DNA of 64,000 nucleotides from Bacteroidota bacterium (lineage in GTDB: Bacteria; Bacteroidota; Ignavibacteria; Kryptoniales; JAKASW01), in contig JAMCQL010000080.1 of assembly GCA_023381615.1 (NCBI GenBank), positions 1-64,000 on the forward strand, in the 5' to 3' direction. Below are positions 45,756 through 53,452 of this stretch, piece after piece. The number at the start of each line of letters is the position of its first letter. The stretch's first letter is position 1. The position numbers and the translations under genes were made by a program. The notes below the pieces were generated by a model, which saw only the letters and a program-made list of their open reading frames with translations, did not search any database and was not told the DNA's origin.

Positions 45756-47069
45756 CTACAATCCGTATTTTTTTCTTTTGCGCCACAAGGTAGCAGGGTC
45801 TATTCCGAGAATGCTTGACGCCTCTTCCACGGTCGGCGTTTCGTGGATGACCCTTGCTATGTAATCCTTCTCGAGTTCTTCCAAGGAGACGAGACGCTTG
45901 CTCTCTTGCTGCTTTATTTCGTCGGGGAGATGATAAACTTCAATCTTTCTGCCGTGAGCGAGGAGGACCGTTCGTTCGATCACATTTTCAAACTGGCGGA
46001 TGTTCCCTGGCCATTGATAATTTGTAAGAAGTCGAAATGCCTCCGGATCAATCTCCGGTATATTTCCGCCCGCGAATTTCTCAATGAAATGTTTGATTAG
46101 AATTGGAATGTCATCAGGACGTTCGCGAAGCGGGGGAAGCTTTATCGTAACACCGTTGATCCTGTAATAAAGGTCGTCGCGGAATTTCCCCGTGCTCAGA
46201 GCTTCTTTTAAGTCGCGGTTTGTTGCGGCGATGAATCTAACATTAACTCTCAACGTCTGCGAATCACCGACACGTTCAAATTCACGGCTCTGAAGAAAGC
46301 GGAGGAGCTTTGCCTGCGTTGTCGTCGGTATTTCGGTGATTTCATCGAGAAAGACCGTTCCGCCATCTGCCATCTCAAAACGTCCCTGTCTGTCGCGCAC
46401 TGCACCTGTGAATGCGCCCTTTACATGGCCGAAGAGTTCGCTCTCAAGAAGGCTCTCCGAAAGGGCGGCGCAATTGACAGTTGTGAACGGTGCGTTATTT
46501 CTTGAACTCGCGCCGTGAATGAACCTTGCAAAAAGTTCTTTTCCCGTACCGCTTTCTCCCTCGATCAAGACGCTGATATTTGTGTCCGCCACCTCTCGAG
46601 CCAAATTCAGAAGGGAAAGCATTTGCGGATTTGCTGTCACGATGTTTTCGGCGGCTTGGTATTCGTGCAGCCTCTGCTGAAGATTCTTCAGCTCTTTCTG
46701 AAGTTTGAAATGTTCGTAAACTTTTTCTGCAAAATGCTTTAATTCCTGGAAATCAAACGGCTTTTGCAGGTAGTCGTAGGCGCCTTGCTTTATCGCTTGA
46801 ACAGCGGTATCAACTGAGCCGTGTGCCGTGACGATGACTGCCATTATGTCGGGGGAGAACTTTCTTACCTCAGTCAAAAGCTGCAGCCCGTCTATTGGAT
46901 ACATTTTCAGATCGAAAAATGCGATATCGAATTGCGTTTGTGCGGCTATTCTTAATGCTTCATCGGGTTTTGAAACAGCGGTAACTTCAAGTCCAATGGA
47001 TTCAAGACAGATCGTCATCGTGCGAAGGATATTTTGTTCGTCGTCTACCAGTAAAACATTTGCTTTCAT
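45756..47069 (-). CDS. NtrC-family sigma-54-dependent response regulator
   Basis: 437 aa. Receiver (1-~120) with VDDEQ, phospho-acceptor Asp in [10 protein letters not shown] and K in LQKPFDF. The AAA+ domain has Walker A GESGTGKE, the sigma-54 contact loop GAFTGA ([14 protein letters not shown]), Walker [10 protein letters not shown] and R-finger region. The C-terminus is a Fis-type helix-turn-helix ([25 protein letters not shown]). It overlaps the kinase gene by 4 nt and faces the cytochrome cluster. An intact GAFTGA implies real sigma-54 promoters; candidates are at 49179 and 53112. Confidence 0.96.
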   Translation of the reverse strand: MKANVLLVDDEQNILRTMTICLESIGLEVTAVSKPDEALRIAAQTQFDIAFFDLKMYPIDGLQLLTEVRKFSPDIMAVIVTAHGSVDTAVQAIKQGAYDYLQKPFDFQELKHFAEKVYEHFKLQKELKNLQQRLHEYQAAENIVTANPQMLSLLNLAREVADTNISVLIEGESGTGKELFARFIHGASSRNNAPFTTVNCAALSESLLESELFGHVKGAFTGAVRDRQGRFEMADGGTVFLDEITEIPTTTQAKLLRFLQSREFERVGDSQTLRVNVRFIAATNRDLKEALSTGKFRDDLYYRINGVTIKLPPLRERPDDIPILIKHFIEKFAGGNIPEIDPEAFRLLTNYQWPGNIRQFENVIERTVLLAHGRKIEVYHLPDEIKQQESKRLVSLEELEKDYIARVIHETPTVEEASSILGIDPATLWRKRKKYGL

Positions 47070-48934
47070 GCAGGTACTTTTCTTTCGCTTGCTTTTCTAT
47101 TTCTTATCGGTATTGAAAAAGTGAAAACGCTGCCGACGTCAATTGTGCTGCCGACCCAAATCCTTCCGCCGTACAACTCCACGATCTCTTTCGCGATCGA
47201 CAGTCCAAGTCCGACCGAGCCGGGGGAAGGATTTGATGAATCGTGAAGTTGAACAAACTTGTCGAACACTTTTTCGAGTTCTTCCGGCTCAATGCCGCAT
47301 CCAGTATCCCTGACGGAAACTATGATATCTTCGCCGTCTGTCGTAGCATCGACGGTTACAATTCCTCCAGAATCGGTGAACCGCAGTGCATTGGTAACGA
47401 GGTTTGAAATTACCCAGGACAGCTGCTGAAAATCGGCGATGAATTCCGGGATGGTGTTGTCCGCGTCGATTACCAATTTCACATTCTTGTCGTTGAATTG
47501 AAGCATCACGGGATGAACCGAAAAATCTATCAGCGATCTTATTTCCACCACGTCTTCTTTTAGTTGAAATTTTCCCGATTCGAGCCGTGAAAGTTCAAGC
47601 AGTTCGCGGACTAACTTTGTCAGGCGTTCAGCGTCTTGCTTAGCGGCTATCAAAAGTTCGCGCTGCTTCTTATTGGCATGTCCAATATGCTCATCTTTCA
47701 AAATATCGAGCGTCATATTTATCGAGGTAAGCGGCGTTCGAAATTCGTGCGACACTCGCGCCATGAATTCAGATTTCATCTTGTCTAATTCTTTGAATTG
47801 GGTAACGTCCTGTAAAATTAAGATGACTCCCGTAACTCTTCCCAAATTATCTTTAGATGAATTAAGTTTTATACGGAAGTATCTGTCCTCTCCGTCAAAC
47901 TTCAACTCGAAATACGGGGGAATGTTCATTGAACTCTCACCGTGAAGATAGCGGTCCACGTACCGGCTAAGCTCTGAGTTCTTCACTACCTCTGAAAATT
48001 TCCTGCCTATCGAGGCTTCTTCGGAAACGCCGAAGACATTTTCAGCAAGCAGATTCATGAGCACGATCCTTCCTTCCTGATCTACAACGACTATCGGGTC
48101 GGAAATCGTGCTGACGATAGCTTCAGATTTTTTCTTTTCGGAAATGAGTTTTTCAATATTAATCTCTTCATATTTTCGAAGTCTTTCGGTCATCCTGTTG
48201 AATTCACGGCTGAGCTCTCCGATTTCATCGTTCGAGTTTATATCGGCATGTACATCGAGGTAGCCTCGGCCAATCTTGCGAACTGTGTCCGTCAATTTCT
48301 CTGCCGGTTCGAGTATGTATTGTGAAAACTGCCAGCTTGCAACAATGCTCAACACTATTGCAAGTAAAGCCGCGCCGAGAACTGCTACGGTCGCTTGGTT
48401 TGAAATGTCGTTGGCTTTCGTCTCTGTCTCGACCATGGCATTATGGTTCATGTCGAGGAGCTGGAAACATTCGTCTTTTATCTGGTTGAAAAGCGGCAGG
48501 ATCCTGTTGTAATGAAAATCTTGCGCGTATGCGTGGCCGTGGGTTCTCAGAATCGTACCAAGAGTATCGGTGGCGTCCGAATATTTCGCGTAAGAGTTGT
48601 TAATGTTATTCAGGATATTGGAGCCGCGCTGTGAGACGTTGGAGGCGACAGCCTGCTGGAACCATACAAAGAAATCTTGATGGCTGTCTTGGAATTGTTT
48701 GTAACCGGAATCGACATTCCCATTCAGCATAACAAGTTGAGCGCTGTTGTCACGCTCGAGCGCTTCGACCATGTTTTGCGCGGCGATTACATTCTGATAG
48801 TTCTGCTTGATCATCGTTGCAATCGCCTGAGTGAGCTGATTGAAATTATATATAGACCAAGCACTAACAATCACATTGATTATCACGAGGACTGTAAACC
48901 CAGCCGCAACCTTTGCTCGAAGTGTACTAAACAT
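47066..48934 (-). CDS. Membrane sensor histidine kinase with HAMP and PAS domains
   Basis: 622 aa. TM1 (about 10-30), an extracytoplasmic helical sensor (35-185) of the 4-helix type, TM2 (about 188-208), HAMP ([21 protein letters not shown]), coiled coil, PAS (about 265-380, [20 protein letters not shown]), HisKA with H in [12 protein letters not shown], and HATPase ([39 protein letters not shown]). It is the partner of the NtrC-type regulator next to it. The sensor signal is not readable. The pair lies beside the cytochrome cluster. Confidence 0.95.
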   Translation of the reverse strand: MFSTLRAKVAAGFTVLVIINVIVSAWSIYNFNQLTQAIATMIKQNYQNVIAAQNMVEALERDNSAQLVMLNGNVDSGYKQFQDSHQDFFVWFQQAVASNVSQRGSNILNNINNSYAKYSDATDTLGTILRTHGHAYAQDFHYNRILPLFNQIKDECFQLLDMNHNAMVETETKANDISNQATVAVLGAALLAIVLSIVASWQFSQYILEPAEKLTDTVRKIGRGYLDVHADINSNDEIGELSREFNRMTERLRKYEEINIEKLISEKKKSEAIVSTISDPIVVVDQEGRIVLMNLLAENVFGVSEEASIGRKFSEVVKNSELSRYVDRYLHGESSMNIPPYFELKFDGEDRYFRIKLNSSKDNLGRVTGVILILQDVTQFKELDKMKSEFMARVSHEFRTPLTSINMTLDILKDEHIGHANKKQRELLIAAKQDAERLTKLVRELLELSRLESGKFQLKEDVVEIRSLIDFSVHPVMLQFNDKNVKLVIDADNTIPEFIADFQQLSWVISNLVTNALRFTDSGGIVTVDATTDGEDIIVSVRDTGCGIEPEELEKVFDKFVQLHDSSNPSPGSVGLGLSIAKEIVELYGGRIWVGSTIDVGSVFTFSIPIRNRKASERKVPA

Positions 48935-49178
48935 TCAGGGAACTCAACTTTCTTCCTTATCAAGTTTACAAACTACTGAATAATTTGCAATGATTAGACC
49001 TGCTCAGAGCCGATGTTTTTGGATTTTTCAGGGCTTTGAGGACTTGATTTGTCTTTTTGTGCGGAAATATTCCACTAAAATAGCAGGAAAAATGACGCAA
49101 AAAGATGGAGTTTTTCACTCTTGAAGCCAGTTTTGTTTGAAATGGGGCCAATTTAAACGTTTCTTTCTACTTCCGCTA

Positions 49179-49196
49179 GTCGGCACAGTGGTTGAA
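49179..49196 (+). promoter_or_regulatory. Twin promoter-like motif, copy 1
   Basis: GTCGGCACAGTGGTTGAA starts 32 nt before the ATG at 49211. It resembles a sigma-54 site (GGCAC-N5-TTG), although the usual GC of the -12 box is GA. Copy 2 at 53112 is the same apart from two bases, at the same distance from its ATG. Confidence 0.5.
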
Positions 49197-49210
49197 GCAT
49201 ATCAGATGAA

Positions 49211-49627
49211 ATGAGAGTACACAACAGAAAGGCTGCGTTAGGAATCACGACTGATGAGCAAGCCATGTTTGATCTGCTGGCCAAGTTCCTTACCAAAGAA
49301 GGCTATGGCGTAAGGCGTGTGCTCCCCGATGTGTCTGAGAACCAAGATTTGGCTTTGATAATATATGCGCCTACTCGAGAGTTAAGTAGTTCGACAAGCT
49401 GGTTCAAGAATTTGAAAAACAAGAAGCCCGCGCTTCTCGTCGTTCAGTGCTGCAACGAAAATTCCTTTGATGCTCCTGATATTGATGACAATGTGATTGT
49501 GTTATCTGAGTATCCTCTAAACCTGAAACAGTTGCGTGAAACGGTCGTGAGAATACTACAGGATTCTGGTTATGAGGGAGTTCGTCTTGAGAGTGGAGAA
49601 TTTACCGGTGAAGTCATTGCAGAATAA
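49211..49627 (+). CDS. Pseudo-receiver-like protein
   Basis: 138 aa, soluble. The sequence follows a CheY-like pattern: strand 1 ALGITTDEQAMFDLLAKFLTKEGYGV, strand 3 DLALIIYAPTREL, strand 4 PALLVVQCCNE, strand 5 VIVLSEYPLNLKQL. At the phospho-acceptor position (end of strand 3) the usual Asp is replaced by Tyr/Ala, so it should not be phosphorylated in the normal way. It heads the cytochrome operon behind a motif also seen at 53112. It may be a signalling adaptor for the nearby kinase or regulator. Confidence 0.6.
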   Translation: MRVHNRKAALGITTDEQAMFDLLAKFLTKEGYGVRRVLPDVSENQDLALIIYAPTRELSSSTSWFKNLKNKKPALLVVQCCNENSFDAPDIDDNVIVLSEYPLNLKQLRETVVRILQDSGYEGVRLESGEFTGEVIAE

Positions 49628-49921
49628 TATTTTTCTTCGTCCGGTGTTTGATCGTTTTTCGGAAGCAGATGAAATGAGTTTTGTCCACAGGATCTCGCCT
49701 AAGCGAGTCGTCTCTGGAGACTTTCGGACAGAAGTCGCGGTGAAGCAAAAGAGTTTTGGGCTGCCGATTTATCTAAATGCTACTCGCTCAGGGGAAGGCA
49801 CTGCCATATTTCGGCGGCCCAAAAGTATTTATCGCATAAGGAAATATTCGGCTATTTACTAGTCAGAGTATTTCGATAGACTTAGTTTTAAAACTTTCCT
49901 TAAGGTGGTAAAGAGCAGTTC

Positions 49922-51976
49922 ATGGAAGCAAACGATCGAGATTCCGTAAAAAGGGAAAGCAAGAAAAGTTCTTCTTCGCTTTTGCTGCTGCGGGTATTTC
50001 TTCTTATTTATCTATCGTTCATCGCTAGCGCCGCTGCATTGGCGCAGGAAAACAGCGACTGCCTCGGCTGCCATGATGACAAAACCTTACAAGGCAAGAG
50101 GAACGGCAAGACGATATCCGTCTTCGTCGACGAGAAGAAATTGGCTTTGTCTGTTCATGCCGGAGTAAATTGTATTGCGTGTCATGCAGATCTGAAAGGC
50201 TCGGATTTCCCTCATAAGGAAGACGTTGCCAAAGCGCAGTGCACTGCTTGCCATAAGGAAGAGAATAAACAATACGGCGAAGGTTTGCACGGGAAAGCCT
50301 TTGCGCTTAGCGATAAGTTGGCGCCGGCTTGCCAGACTTGTCACGGCTCTCACGATATTCTCCCGGTTAATGATCCACGGTCTGCTGTTGCGCCGCTGAA
50401 AATTCCTTATCTCTGTGGAAGCTGTCACCACGAAGGCTCTCCGGTTCAGTTGCAGTATCACATACCGCAGGATAGTATTCTGGAAAACTATTCCGAAAGT
50501 ATTCACGGCGAAGCGTTGCTCAAAAAAGGCCTTACAGTTGCGCCTACCTGCGCTTCATGCCATTCGCCTCATCGAGTTCTTCCGCATACCGATCCCCGCT
50601 CGACCATTGCAAGAATAAATATTGCCTCCACCTGCACGAAATGCCACGCTGCAATAGAAACAGTTCACAGAAAAATTATTAGAGGGGAGTTGTGGGAAAA
50701 GAAAGCTAACGTCTTACCGGTATGTGTCGACTGTCATCAGCCGCATAAAGTAAGAAAAGTTTTTTATGAGCAGGGGATGGCTGATCAAGATTGCCTGCGC
50801 TGCCACGGCAGGGAAGATTTAAGATCTTCTACCGGCAAGTCGTTATTCGTAAATGTAAACGAGCTTGCTGGCTCGCGTCACTCCAAGATCGCTTGCAGTC
50901 AATGTCATTCAGGCGTTAATCCGTCAAAGTTAAGGCCATGCGAAGGAATAACCGCTGAGGTGGATTGCTCGGTTTGCCATGCTGAGATAGTTGACCAATA
51001 TAAAAAGAGTATTCATGGTCAGCTTTTTGCAAAGAACGATCCGAATGCGCCCAGCTGTTCGGATTGCCATGGTTCGCACGGTGTTCTTGGAAGAAAAGAT
51101 CCTAATTCTCCAACTTTTGCAATCAACATTCCAAACTTGTGCGCAAAGTGTCATCGCGAAGGAAAAAAAGCGGCGATTAGGTATACCGGCACAGAACATA
51201 ACATAATTGAAAAGTACACTGAAAGCATTCATGGCAGAGGACTGATGAAGAGCGGGCTGACCGTAATAGCGACTTGCACAGATTGCCATACGGCTCACCA
51301 CGAGCTTCCACATACGGATCCGGAATCGAGTGTAAACCGAAACAATGTAAGCGCAACATGCGGAGCTTGCCATTTTGGAATCCAAGAACAGTTTGATAAG
51401 AGCGTTCATTCGCCGAAGGTTACAAAAACCGATAAACAACTTCCCGTTTGCAATGATTGTCATACCGCTCATAGAATTCGCCGAACAGATCAGGATGCAT
51501 TTAAGTTGAATATTATGGAACAGTGCGGAAGATGCCATAGCGAAATTGCAAAAACTTATTTCGATACTTATCATGGAAAAGTCTCTCAGCTTGGCTATAC
51601 GAAAACAGCAAAGTGTTACGATTGCCATGGCGCTCACGACATACTTCCCGTTACAGATCCTGCTTCCCACTTAAGCCACCAAAATATTGTGCAGACATGC
51701 AAAAAATGTCATACCGGAGCCAATAGGCAATTCGCTGGATATTTTACGCACGCTACACATCACGATCCCAATAAATATCCATGGCTGTACTGGACGTTTT
51801 TCGGCATGACGGGATTGCTCGTCGGAACGTTCGTACTTGCGGGCATACATACTCTACTTTGGCTTCCACGTTCGATTCAATACAGGAAAGAGTTGAAGCG
51901 AAGATTATCCAGAAAAGATGAAGACGCGGGATCATCTGGCGAAGAGAGTCCGCCTCCGGCGGAGAAACAGCGATGA
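49922..51976 (+). CDS. 19-heme membrane-anchored cytochrome c
   Basis: 684 aa. Signal sequence ends near ALAQ. I count nineteen CxxCH motifs from CLGCH to CKKCH, spread evenly over residues ~45-610. A GKTISVFVDEKKLALSVHAGVNC segment (in parts: GKTISVFVDE; SVHAGVNC) near the N-terminus recurs in the protein at 53449. Many repeats have the form SIHG..L..G...APTC..CH...H.....DP.S, like NrfB/OmcA-type chains. A C-terminal transmembrane helix (WTFFGMTGLLVGTFVLAGIHTLLWL) anchors it. It overlaps the cytochrome b gene by 4 nt, so the two should form one membrane complex. Confidence 0.9.
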   Translation: MEANDRDSVKRESKKSSSSLLLLRVFLLIYLSFIASAAALAQENSDCLGCHDDKTLQGKRNGKTISVFVDEKKLALSVHAGVNCIACHADLKGSDFPHKEDVAKAQCTACHKEENKQYGEGLHGKAFALSDKLAPACQTCHGSHDILPVNDPRSAVAPLKIPYLCGSCHHEGSPVQLQYHIPQDSILENYSESIHGEALLKKGLTVAPTCASCHSPHRVLPHTDPRSTIARINIASTCTKCHAAIETVHRKIIRGELWEKKANVLPVCVDCHQPHKVRKVFYEQGMADQDCLRCHGREDLRSSTGKSLFVNVNELAGSRHSKIACSQCHSGVNPSKLRPCEGITAEVDCSVCHAEIVDQYKKSIHGQLFAKNDPNAPSCSDCHGSHGVLGRKDPNSPTFAINIPNLCAKCHREGKKAAIRYTGTEHNIIEKYTESIHGRGLMKSGLTVIATCTDCHTAHHELPHTDPESSVNRNNVSATCGACHFGIQEQFDKSVHSPKVTKTDKQLPVCNDCHTAHRIRRTDQDAFKLNIMEQCGRCHSEIAKTYFDTYHGKVSQLGYTKTAKCYDCHGAHDILPVTDPASHLSHQNIVQTCKKCHTGANRQFAGYFTHATHHDPNKYPWLYWTFFGMTGLLVGTFVLAGIHTLLWLPRSIQYRKELKRRLSRKDEDAGSSGEESPPPAEKQR

Positions 51977-52869
51977 AAAGTAATAAAGAAAATATTTTTG
52001 AAGCTGCGGTTGAATCATTTAAAGTAAATACCATGGTGCAAGAAGAGCCGCAGTTTCAAAGATTCTCCCGCTTGAACAGAGTGCTGCACGTCTTGATGAT
52101 TATCAGCTTTATAAGTCTGGCGCTTACCGGCATGACGCTGAAATTTTCATACACCGGCTGGGCAGTTATTCTATCTCATCTCTTTGGCGGCTTCGAAACG
52201 GCCGGTTATATTCACCGCTTTTTCGCAGTCGTTATGGTGGGCGCCTTTACTACTCACATCATCAGCATTTCTAAGATGAAAAATAAAGAACACAAGACTT
52301 GGAAAACTTTTATTTTTTCGCCAGATAGCATGATGTTCAATAAGGCGGATCTACATGATTTAGTTGATTCCATAAAATGGTTTTTGGGAATGGGCGAACG
52401 CCCGCAGTATGGACGCTGGACATACTGGGAGAAGTTCGATTACTTTGCCGTGTTCTGGGGAATATTCGTCATCGGTTCAACCGGAATTACTCTCTGGTTC
52501 CCGGAGCTCCTGACTATTTTTTTACCTGGCTGGGTTATCAACATCGCAACGATCATCCACAGCGACGAGGCATTGCTTGCAACCGGTTTCATCTTTACAG
52601 TCCATTTCTTCAATACGCATCTCCGTCCCGAAAAATTTCCGATGGACATAGTGATTTTTTCGGGTAGAATTCCACTTGAAGAATTCAAGCTTGACAGGCC
52701 CGCCGAATACAAAGAACTTTTGGAAAGTGGTGAAATCGAAAAATATCTTGTCGAACCGTATCCACCAATCGTTATCAGAGCGATCAAAGTTTTCGGGTGG
52801 ATAGCGCTCTCTACGGGCTTTAGTATTGTAGTCTGGATTATCTACGCGATGATCTTCGCATACAGGTAA
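51973..52869 (+). CDS. Di-heme cytochrome b (formate-dehydrogenase-gamma/HydC-like)
   Basis: 298 aa with about four or five transmembrane helices. Histidines in FSRLNRVLHVLMIISF, GYIHRFFAVVMVGAFTTHI, IIHSDEALLATGF and FTVHFFNTH are placed to bind two b hemes. The whole is homologous to the C-terminal domain of the 907-aa fusion at 53449 (shared ERPQYGRWTYWEKFDYFAVFWG versus [22 protein letters not shown]). It should exchange electrons between the quinone pool and the 19-heme partner. Confidence 0.88.
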   Translation: MKSNKENIFEAAVESFKVNTMVQEEPQFQRFSRLNRVLHVLMIISFISLALTGMTLKFSYTGWAVILSHLFGGFETAGYIHRFFAVVMVGAFTTHIISISKMKNKEHKTWKTFIFSPDSMMFNKADLHDLVDSIKWFLGMGERPQYGRWTYWEKFDYFAVFWGIFVIGSTGITLWFPELLTIFLPGWVINIATIIHSDEALLATGFIFTVHFFNTHLRPEKFPMDIVIFSGRIPLEEFKLDRPAEYKELLESGEIEKYLVEPYPPIVIRAIKVFGWIALSTGFSIVVWIIYAMIFAYR

Positions 52870-52937
52870 ATTATAGCCTGGCAGAAAAGTCATGAGTCAG
52901 CAAAACGCGCAATAAGTTTTCATCTTTCCTCCTCCTG

Positions 52938-52983
52938 CTGCTGCCAGAGAAAATCTCTTGAACTCTGGCAGCAGTTTCTTTTT
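52938..52983 (+). terminator. Rho-independent terminator
   Basis: CTGCTGCCAGAG pairs perfectly with CTCTGGCAGCAG (12 bp) around a 13-nt loop, followed by TTTCTTTTT. It closes the 49.2-52.9 kb cytochrome transcription unit. Confidence 0.9.
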
Positions 52984-53000
52984 GGAAGTGTGGAAAGTTT

Positions 53001-53013
53001 GCACACAATGTGC
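53001..53013. promoter_or_regulatory. Palindromic operator-like site upstream of the second cytochrome module
   Basis: GCACA-CAA-TGTGC is a perfect palindrome with a 3-nt spacer, about 100 nt before the motif at 53112. Enhancer sites of NtrC-type regulators sit at this distance and often look like this. On the minus strand TGGCAC-N5-GTGCA also resembles a sigma-54 box. Confidence 0.4.
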
Positions 53014-53111
53014 CATAAAACCTCAGAAATTTTCTTTAAGAAAAGAGGCAGTGTTTGAATCGGCATAATATCTGTGAAATTTCGAGCTTTTTACAGTGCA
53101 GAATTTGCAAA

Positions 53112-53129
53112 GTCGGCACAGTCCTTGAA
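53112..53129 (+). promoter_or_regulatory. Twin promoter-like motif, copy 2
   Basis: GTCGGCACAGTCCTTGAA starts 32 nt before the ATG at 53144, as copy 1 does before 49211. Fifteen or more bases of the 18-nt block agree, including GGCAC and TTGAA. Possible sigma-54 promoter or activator site shared by both modules. Confidence 0.5.
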
Positions 53130-53143
53130 CCCAAGGTAGCGAA

Positions 53144-53452
53144 ATGAAACCAGAAGATTTTCTAAAATTCGACAAGCTGGTGGTAAATAAAATAAAGGAG
53201 TTGTTGACTTCGCGCTACAAGATCGCGGTGCAGGACAGCAAGCAAGATGTCCTTGAAGCGGTTTCTAAATTTGATGCCGCCGACTTGAATGAGCTTGCCT
53301 TTGCGCTTCGTCGAATAGAGAAGGGTATCTATGGGCAATGTGTCATTTGCAGGCACGACATTCCGACTGAAGTCCTCGAAGTCAATCTGACTGCAAGGCT
53401 CTGCCCATCATGTCAAATGGCAATGCACGAAAAAAGTGATTCTTCTAGATGA
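53144..53452 (+). CDS. DksA/TraR-like zinc-finger protein
   Basis: 102 aa. A helical N-terminus and LNELAFALRRIEKGIYGQC lead to the zinc finger CVICRHDIP...ARLCPSCQ, the C4 form of the DksA/TraR family. DksA acts with ppGpp in the RNA-polymerase secondary channel. Here it overlaps the following cytochrome gene by 4 nt (ATGA), so a regulator is translated together with a 19-heme protein. A second, different member follows the same gene at 56129. Confidence 0.85.
   Translation: MKPEDFLKFDKLVVNKIKELLTSRYKIAVQDSKQDVLEAVSKFDAADLNELAFALRRIEKGIYGQCVICRHDIPTEVLEVNLTARLCPSCQMAMHEKSDSSR

Noticed and set aside
49572-49862. 96-codon ORF overlapping the end of the pseudo-receiver gene
   Set aside because: No ribosome site or known motif; contains a short CTCGC..GCGAG hairpin and looks like repeat-bearing spacer.
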